11,185 nucleotides of DNA. Source: Hydrogenovibrio sp. UBA650 (GTDB lineage Bacteria; Pseudomonadota; Gammaproteobacteria; Thiomicrospirales; Thiomicrospiraceae). The translations under genes were made by a program, and so were the position numbers. The notes below the pieces were generated by a model. That model worked only from the letters and a program-made list of their open reading frames with translations, had not been told where the DNA came from and searched no databases. The stretch is from the NCBI GenBank assembly GCA_002299245.1, contig DBOI01000091.1, forward strand, positions 1 through 11,185, in the 5' to 3' direction. Below, one piece after another: positions 6,515 through 11,185 of this stretch. The first letter of the stretch is position 1, and the number at the start of each line of letters is the position of its first letter.

Positions 6515-7972
6515 TTATTGCTGCATCGCATCGTCTAAACTCAGAATTGTCAGCGGGCGTTTACTCACAAATTCAATATGTTTAAAAGGGTCAAGCAAGC
6601 CATTAAACCTTGCTGATTGATTAGTGTAGTTTTGATTAATAAACTCTTGAATGTCGCTTACAGTTTGATCAACAACTGGCTTTGAATGGGTTGTAATGCC
6701 CCATTGCAAACGATCTACTAACAATGCTAATCGCTGCTTCATCACATCATTTAACAAAATAGAGTTAACTTCTGTAATCTGGGTATCAGATTGCCGTTTT
6801 TTGACACTGATTAACTGACTAAAACTATCCATCAGTTTTTCCATACCAGAAGGCTCGGCTTTATTCTCTGGCTTAATCTCAGCCTGTGCTGATTTCAGCT
6901 TTTCGATATTATCCTCTGTCAAACTGGCGATTGCCTTTTTTAACTGGGTAGTATCAGGGACAGGTAATTTCAGAGATTTATCTTGTAACTGCTTTAAGTA
7001 ACCTAAATCCTGGCCGATCAACCTTGCTAATTCGGTAGTATAGGCATAATCACTCAGACTGACGGCCTGCTCCAAAGCGAATAGTTGCTGCTGAGTCTCA
7101 GCTATACGACCGTGTAGCATCCACTGGGTATTGACCTCAACAATCCACTGTTGGATTTGCAAACTATCTAAGGGAGCATCAAGCGATATTTTTGTGGGTC
7201 TGTCAGTCAGAATTTTCTGTTCTTTTTTAAACAGAAACAGGTCTTCGAATTTTTTAGAGGCTTCTTGCAAATGATTTTGCAGCGTAGATTCTAGTTCTTT
7301 AAGTTTCTGACTTGCTTCAGGAGAGAGTTGAGTAGAATTTTTTTTTAGCTCTTCGAGAGATTTTTCTATCTGCTCAGAGGCATTATTAGAATAGCTCGCC
7401 AGTTCAGTTTCTAACTTAGCAAGTCTCTGCTTTAACTTCTTTTCCAACTGGTAGATATCGTCTTGACTGACTGCCGGACGATTTTCTGGTTTACTGAAGA
7501 TGGTATTGACCTGTTCGATGATCTGGTCATGGTTTTTGGCTTCAACTTCTTGAAACTGCTGTAATAGCTGCTGATTCTTTTCGTCTAAAATCGAAACCTC
7601 TGTCTGCAAATCATTGATTTTCTGGATTTGCCAGTCTGAATCAGGGCGCGTTACAATCATGATGATGAAAAGAATTAAGAACAGCAGAAATGAAAAAAAC
7701 CAGCTGCCATAACGCTGAAAAAAAGTAGGAGGTTCAAGCCATTCACTTATTGATGCTTGAGGGTCGACATCTTTCAAAATCGAATCCGGGTCCTCAGAAC
7801 CACTCTCTTCTTGTTTAAAGCTCTCAGCAAACTCCTTTTGATCGGTTTCTTTAAGGGCCTTTTTCTGCTCCGAAAACTCCCTGCCTCTCTGAATTTTTTC
7901 ATCAATTTCTCCGGGAATAATCTCCCCGTCTACAATTCGATGTTCAGCATTTGGTTTAATTCGTTCAGACAT
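6515..7972 (-). CDS. hemX: HemX-type membrane coiled-coil protein
   Basis: A 485-residue protein with a charged cytoplasmic N-terminus (1-88), one membrane helix (about 90-108, WFFSFLLFLILFIIMIV), a long Glu/Lys/Gln-rich coiled coil (about 113-260) and a C-terminal helical domain containing WIVEVNTQWMLHGR and LARLIGQDLGYLKQL, typical of the HemX family. Family members are often labelled uroporphyrinogen-III C-methyltransferase, but nothing here resembles a SAM-binding methyltransferase, so that label should not be used. The role is unknown; it is taken to be a membrane partner of the neighbouring heme enzymes. A run of nine A residues lies in the coding strand at codons for K210-K211-N212 within the coiled coil. 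The gene begins 40 bases after hemD with AGGTG upstream of its ATG. The N-terminal acidic region is variable and carries no recognisable motif. Confidence 0.9.
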   Translation of the reverse strand: MSERIKPNAEHRIVDGEIIPGEIDEKIQRGREFSEQKKALKETDQKEFAESFKQEESGSEDPDSILKDVDPQASISEWLEPPTFFQRYGSWFFSFLLFLILFIIMIVTRPDSDWQIQKINDLQTEVSILDEKNQQLLQQFQEVEAKNHDQIIEQVNTIFSKPENRPAVSQDDIYQLEKKLKQRLAKLETELASYSNNASEQIEKSLEELKKNSTQLSPEASQKLKELESTLQNHLQEASKKFEDLFLFKKEQKILTDRPTKISLDAPLDSLQIQQWIVEVNTQWMLHGRIAETQQQLFALEQAVSLSDYAYTTELARLIGQDLGYLKQLQDKSLKLPVPDTTQLKKAIASLTEDNIEKLKSAQAEIKPENKAEPSGMEKLMDSFSQLISVKKRQSDTQITEVNSILLNDVMKQRLALLVDRLQWGITTHSKPVVDQTVSDIQEFINQNYTNQSARFNGLLDPFKHIEFVSKRPLTILSLDDAMQQ

Positions 7973-8012
7973 ACAACACCTATTTACTATTATGCCTTAG
8001 CACTTAAAAAGC

Positions 8013-8765
8013 TTAGCTTGACCGATATTCTACTACTATTTGCCCAATTGCATCCATAATACCCTGATTAGATTGGGTTTGGACTAACTGGATCGGTTTG
8101 AACCAACCATCAGATTTCATTTGATCGGCAATGCGTTGACTAAAGACAACTGCAGTTAATGCAGGTGAACTGTTTTTGGATAAGTTCTCAATTGCAGTAT
8201 TGAGGTTTTGCCAGCTTTCTATGCTGGTTATCAATAAAACAGGATAGATTGAACCATTTAATCTCGTCCAATCATCCAGACAAATTGGTTCTGCAACTCT
8301 CTGGTATAGCTCCCATTGATAAACCTTTGCGCCTCTTTCAATAAGCGTATTTTCAATTAGCTTTCGTCCATGCCGACCTTTCACAATTAGAATATTTTCA
8401 CCTGAAACCTGTTGCATATCAGCTTGCTCTAACAAGTGTTCACTATCAAACTGCATAGCAGAAGGCGTTTGAATTTTTAAGCCATTCTGCTGCGCCAACT
8501 CTGCCGTTGCTTTTCCAATTGCAAAACAATCTGCCTCCCCAACTTCCTGTTGCCATTCAGAGGACAGTTTTAACAGGCCTCTAACAGCATTAGTACTGAT
8601 AAAAATGACTTTATCAACCTTACCTTCTATTGTTGGAATCGGCGTATCCAACCATTTAATTTGAATTGTTGGGCACTCAATACTTGTACCGCCGGCTTTT
8701 TGAATGAGTTTATTCAGGGCTTGCGCCTGATGGCTTGGCCGAGTATTAAGGAGGGTAAAACTCAA
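8013..8765 (-). CDS. hemD: Uroporphyrinogen-III synthase (TTG start)
   Basis: HemD cyclises hydroxymethylbilane to uroporphyrinogen III with inversion of ring D, the branch point to heme, siroheme and cobalamin. The family is poorly conserved, but the 250-residue length and landmark segments fit: LLNTRPSHQAQAL at the start, IFISTNAVRGL (first domain), FAIGKATAELAQQNG, ILIVKGRHGR, then YQWELYQR and LLITSIESWQNL (second domain) and VVFSQRIADQM near the end. The start is a TTG: an in-frame TGA lies 12 bases upstream (8778-8780), no ATG occurs near the N-terminus, and TGAGGA (complement of 8775-8780) is nine bases from the TTG. It follows hemC by 27 bases. The context next to hemC makes the call strong. 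Confidence 0.93.
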   Translation of the reverse strand: MSFTLLNTRPSHQAQALNKLIQKAGGTSIECPTIQIKWLDTPIPTIEGKVDKVIFISTNAVRGLLKLSSEWQQEVGEADCFAIGKATAELAQQNGLKIQTPSAMQFDSEHLLEQADMQQVSGENILIVKGRHGRKLIENTLIERGAKVYQWELYQRVAEPICLDDWTRLNGSIYPVLLITSIESWQNLNTAIENLSKNSSPALTAVVFSQRIADQMKSDGWFKPIQLVQTQSNQGIMDAIGQIVVEYRSS

Positions 8766-8774
8766 TTCAAATAA

Positions 8775-8780
8775 TCCTCA
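8775..8780 (-). promoter_or_regulatory. hemD: Shine-Dalgarno that fixes the hemD TTG start
   Basis: TGAGGA on the minus strand lies nine bases before the TTG at 8765. The TGA within this motif is also the in-frame stop that bounds the hemD frame, so no start upstream is possible and TTG is the only well-placed initiator. Confidence 0.7.
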
Positions 8781-8792
8781 AAAAACAAAAAC

Positions 8793-9722
8793 TTAGTTAC
8801 TGGCGTAAACTTCTTGCAAGATCTGTTTTGCACCTTGCTCTAAAAGCTCTTCTGCCAGCTCAACTCCAAGCTTTTTTGCATCTGAAACGGAACCATTCAT
8901 CTCAGCTTTTAGAATGGTTGATCCATCAATCGAACCAACTAAACCTCTTAAGCGTAGCTGATCTTCTTGAAGTTCTGCAAACACTCCGATCGGGACTTGG
9001 CAACCACCTTCCAAGCGATGGTTCATGGCTCTTTCAGCGGTAGTTCTTATTTCGGTTTCTTTATGATTCAGAACTTGAATCAGTGCCAAGGTTTCTTCGT
9101 CCTTAGCAAAGTATTCAATACCTAAAGTCCCCTGTGTTACTGCTGGCAAACAAATTTCTGGCGCTATTTCATGCTTAATACGCTCATCCAAACCCAATCT
9201 TTGCAGACCAGATGTCGCTAAAACAATGGCATCGTAATCTCCAGCATCCAGTTTGCCTAAACGAGTACCGACATTACCTCGCAGGTCGCGTACATCCAAA
9301 TCTGGACGCAAAGCCATTAACTGAGCTTTACGGCGCAAACTCGATGTCCCTAATATCGCGCCTTGAGGTAATTCATCAAAACTTGTGTAGGTATTGGAGA
9401 CAAACGCATCAGTTGGCGAGTGTCTTTCTAAAACCGCGCCGAGAGCAAAACCTTCTGGCAACTCCATAGGAACATCTTTCATTGAGTGCACCGCAATATC
9501 AGCATCACCATCCATCATTCGATCTTCGAGCTCTTTTGTAAACAAGCCTTTGCCACCAATTTTAGCCAGCGGAACATCAAGAATTTTATCGCCTTTGGTC
9601 GACATTGGCAGCAGCTTAACCTCAAGACCGGGGTGTGCTTCTTCCAATTTCGCTTTAACAAATTCGGCTTGCCACATGGCAAGCGGGCTTTTACGAGTTG
9701 CGATTCTTAAAGTTTTTTTCAT
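8793..9722 (-). CDS. hemC: Porphobilinogen deaminase (hydroxymethylbilane synthase)
   Basis: HemC polymerises four porphobilinogens into hydroxymethylbilane in the cytoplasm, using a covalently bound dipyrromethane cofactor. The 309-residue length is normal (E. coli 313-320). Visible signatures are LRIATRKSPLAMWQ (6-19), GGKGLFTKELE (57-66 region), the catalytic Asp83 in HSMKDVP, GTSSLRRKAQL (125-135), RDLRGNVGTRLGKL (145-158), and the cofactor-attachment Cys241 in LEGGCQVPIG. One deviation: the usual VGQGAVGIE segment reads VTQGTLGIE (residues 195-203), with Thr196 at a normally invariant-looking Gly. The ATG is preceded by TGGAA. It is first in the hemC-hemD-hemX-hemY operon and divergent from the thioredoxin-like gene. 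I see no clear promoter pair in the 167-base gap for this direction. Confidence 0.97.
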   Translation of the reverse strand: MKKTLRIATRKSPLAMWQAEFVKAKLEEAHPGLEVKLLPMSTKGDKILDVPLAKIGGKGLFTKELEDRMMDGDADIAVHSMKDVPMELPEGFALGAVLERHSPTDAFVSNTYTSFDELPQGAILGTSSLRRKAQLMALRPDLDVRDLRGNVGTRLGKLDAGDYDAIVLATSGLQRLGLDERIKHEIAPEICLPAVTQGTLGIEYFAKDEETLALIQVLNHKETEIRTTAERAMNHRLEGGCQVPIGVFAELQEDQLRLRGLVGSIDGSTILKAEMNGSVSDAKKLGVELAEELLEQGAKQILQEVYASN

Positions 9723-9889
9723 TATTTTTCCAGAACTGACAAACAGAGATCTTTATTTCGAATTAGGCTACATTTTACTGGAAAAACACCAATAGTTTTA
9801 GAAACAAAACCCTAGCAATCCAATAGATTTGCAATAAGATTCGAGATATTGCCGCTCTCGTTATAAAATACACTCTTCAAGGAGTTGAT
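9723..9889. other. Divergent intergenic region, hemC / thioredoxin-like gene
   Basis: These 167 AT-rich bases must hold promoters for both directions. On the plus strand TATAAA (9862-9867) is the best -10 candidate. No strong promoter pair is visible for hemC, although TAAAAT occurs on the minus strand (complement of 9774-9779). No clear Fur, ArgR or other inverted-repeat operator was seen. Confidence 0.5.
9862..9867 (+). promoter_or_regulatory. Candidate -10 element for the thioredoxin-like gene and argH
   Basis: TATAAA (within TTATAAAATA) lies 22 bases upstream of the ATG at 9890. It would put the transcript start near 9874, just ahead of the AAGGAG ribosome site at 9879-9884. The -35 region is not recognisable, so this rests on one hexamer and its position. 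Confidence 0.35.
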
Positions 9890-10465
9890 ATGCGGGTTTA
9901 TGGATTTCTTTTAACACTATTTACCAGCTTTACATTTTTGGTAATGCCTGTTCATGCTGGTTCAAATAAACACTTTGCTGAATTGAATGACCTTCAGGCT
10001 CTGGGCATAGAATCCAAACAGACTGAACTGCCAATTATGTTGATGTTTGGAGCGGAGTGGTGTGAATACTGCGAACTACTTGTTGAGCAGGTACTTGAAC
10101 CTATGGCCTATGGCGGCCTGTATGAAGATAAGATGTTAATGCGCCACGTTGCCATTGACGATGATGAACCAATTAAAGGTTTTAATGGTCAATTAATAAA
10201 AAAAGCCAACTTCGCCTATCAACGTGATGCCGACTTGACACCCACGGTATTATTTCTAGACGGCTATGGCAATGAAGTAGGTCCTCGAATTGTGGGAATA
10301 CAAGAAGTCACCTTGTTCACAAATGTAATCCACAGAAGTTTAATTATTGCCTATAAAACCATGGGATCAAAAACAGAGATACCGGTAACCGTCGAGTTAT
10401 TAGAACAACAGGTCAGGGACAGGAAATTAAATCAAGCCCTGCCCGCACTCCCAAAAACAAATTAA
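9890..10465 (+). CDS. Exported thioredoxin-fold protein
   Basis: The 191-residue product has a classic signal peptide: a short basic start (MRVYG), hydrophobic core LLTLFTSFTFLVM, and a VHA-GS cleavage site after residue 23. The mature protein is therefore expected in the periplasm. The thioredoxin fold is shown by LMFGAEWCEYCELL (51-64) with redox Cys58 and Cys61, and by the cis-proline Pro118 in LTPTVLFLDGYG (116-127). The CEYC centre differs from thioredoxin's CGPC and is closer to the DsbD/SoxW-like periplasmic reductases, so it is probably a reductant or thiol-disulfide exchanger whose partner is unknown. A strong AAGGAG precedes the ATG. It lies between hemC and argH; argH follows after 23 bases on the same strand and is probably co-transcribed. 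I cannot assign it to a named gene. Confidence 0.82.
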   Translation: MRVYGFLLTLFTSFTFLVMPVHAGSNKHFAELNDLQALGIESKQTELPIMLMFGAEWCEYCELLVEQVLEPMAYGGLYEDKMLMRHVAIDDDEPIKGFNGQLIKKANFAYQRDADLTPTVLFLDGYGNEVGPRIVGIQEVTLFTNVIHRSLIIAYKTMGSKTEIPVTVELLEQQVRDRKLNQALPALPKTN

Positions 10466-10488
10466 GAATTGAGAAAAGAATCGAATTA

Positions 10489-11185
10489 ATGAGTAACGAA
10501 CACAATCAGGAAAAACTATCCAGCGCACGTTTTAGTGAATCAACGGATGCTTTTGTCGAAGCATTTACTGCCTCAATTCAGTTTGACAAGCGCATGTACA
10601 AGCAAGATATTCAGGGCTCTATGGCCCATGCAAAAATGCTGACTAAGGTTGGAATTCTAAATGATGATGAACTAAACGATATTCTGCAAGGCCTGGCTCA
10701 AGTTCAAAGTGAAATAGAGCATGGACACTTTGAATGGTCAATTAAGCAGGAAGATATTCACATGAATATCGAGGCTCGTTTAACTGCTCTTATTGGCGTC
10801 ACTGGTAAAAAGTTACACACTGGTCGCTCTAGAAATGATCAGGTTGCAACGGATATTCGTCTTTACATTCGTGATGAGATTGATGCCATTCTGCCGGAAT
10901 TAAAACGTCTTCAGGAAGGCTTAGTCATGTTAGCGGAGCGAGAAGCTGACAGTATTATGCCTGGATTTACTCATTTACAAACCGCACAGCCAGTGACTTT
11001 TGGTCACCACATGCTTGCCTGGTTTGAGATGATTAAGCGAGACATTGAACGTCTGCAAGACTGCCGCAAACGTGTAAATACCATGCCACTCGGATCAGCA
11101 GCATTAGCGGGTACAACCTACCCGATTGAACGAGAGTATACTGCCGAGCTTTTAGGTTTTGAGCGTATCAGTGAAAATTCACTTG
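10489..11185 (+). CDS. argH: Argininosuccinate lyase, N-terminal part (3' end outside window)
   Basis: ArgH splits argininosuccinate into arginine and fumarate, the last step of arginine synthesis, as a cytoplasmic homotetramer of the fumarase/aspartase superfamily. The frame is open from the ATG at 10489 to the window edge (232 codons, about half the gene). Visible family blocks are FDKRMYKQDIQGSMAHAKML, EDIHMNIEARL, LHTGRSRNDQVATD (the substrate-binding HTGRSRNDQ motif), MPGFTHLQTAQPVTFGHH with the catalytic His region, and MPLGSAALAGTTYPI. The usual N-terminal WGGRF reads SSARF (residues 11-15): Arg and Phe are kept but Trp-Gly-Gly is lost. The Shine-Dalgarno is weak (TTGAGAAAAG, about 10 bases upstream). 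The catalytic serine loop lies beyond the window. The reading frame is intact throughout. Confidence 0.95.
   Translation, partial: MSNEHNQEKLSSARFSESTDAFVEAFTASIQFDKRMYKQDIQGSMAHAKMLTKVGILNDDELNDILQGLAQVQSEIEHGHFEWSIKQEDIHMNIEARLTALIGVTGKKLHTGRSRNDQVATDIRLYIRDEIDAILPELKRLQEGLVMLAEREADSIMPGFTHLQTAQPVTFGHHMLAWFEMIKRDIERLQDCRKRVNTMPLGSAALAGTTYPIEREYTAELLGFERISENSL

Noticed and set aside
6515..7972. hemX as a uroporphyrinogen-III C-methyltransferase
   Set aside because: The protein is a membrane-anchored coiled coil with no SAM-methyltransferase motifs; that label is a known carry-over annotation for this family.
9394..9795. Plus-strand 133-codon frame antisense to hemC
   Set aside because: hemC is unambiguous on the other strand; the antisense translation is low-complexity Ser/Ala-rich sequence typical of a shadow.
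10466..10488. Possible ArgR (ARG box) operator before argH
   Set aside because: The best match to TGAATwwwwATTCA keeps only about half of the positions, which is no better than chance in AT-rich sequence.

Overview
The window looks like a piece of ordinary chromosome from an AT-leaning gammaproteobacterium. Three things point there: TmcA in its gammaproteobacterial form, the hemC-hemD-hemX-hemY cluster, and argH divergent from hemC, as in pseudomonads. The overall style resembles marine Oceanospirillales-type bacteria such as Kangiella, but that is an impression I could not test. I see no mobile element, tRNA, rRNA or CRISPR array, and no gene whose composition clearly departs from its neighbours.

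Layout. At 1-1113 (+) is the 3' part of tmcA (tRNA-Met wobble cytidine acetyltransferase), which runs tail-to-tail into purU (1110-1967, -) with a 4-base overlap. purU is divergent from xthA (exonuclease III, 2127-2948, +), which is followed after 9 bases by a flavin-reductase-like gene (2958-3644, +). Next comes a two-pass membrane protein (3790-5169, +). It has a periplasmic domain resembling the heme-c Tll0287/DUF3365 family and a cytoplasmic GGDEF domain that has lost its active site. It converges on a four-gene minus-strand operon, hemC > hemD > hemX > hemY (9722 down to 5306), closed by a hairpin terminator at 5280-5299. Divergent from hemC is an exported thioredoxin-like protein (9890-10465, +), followed after 23 bases by the 5' part of argH (10489 to the window edge).

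Functionally, hemC and hemD make the first tetrapyrroles (hydroxymethylbilane, then uroporphyrinogen III). hemX and hemY encode membrane-anchored partners whose roles are not settled. purU (tetrahydrofolate/formate balance), xthA (DNA repair), tmcA (tRNA modification) and argH (arginine synthesis) are housekeeping genes.

The most interesting gene is at 3790-5169. Its GGDEF signature and metal-binding Asp are gone, but an RxxD motif is kept at the exact inhibitory-site spacing, suggesting a c-di-GMP receptor rather than a cyclase. Its periplasmic domain has CxxC followed by Ala where this family normally has the heme-ligating CxxCH. The second point of interest is the thioredoxin-like gene in the argH-hemC gap, where pseudomonads carry algZ-algR.
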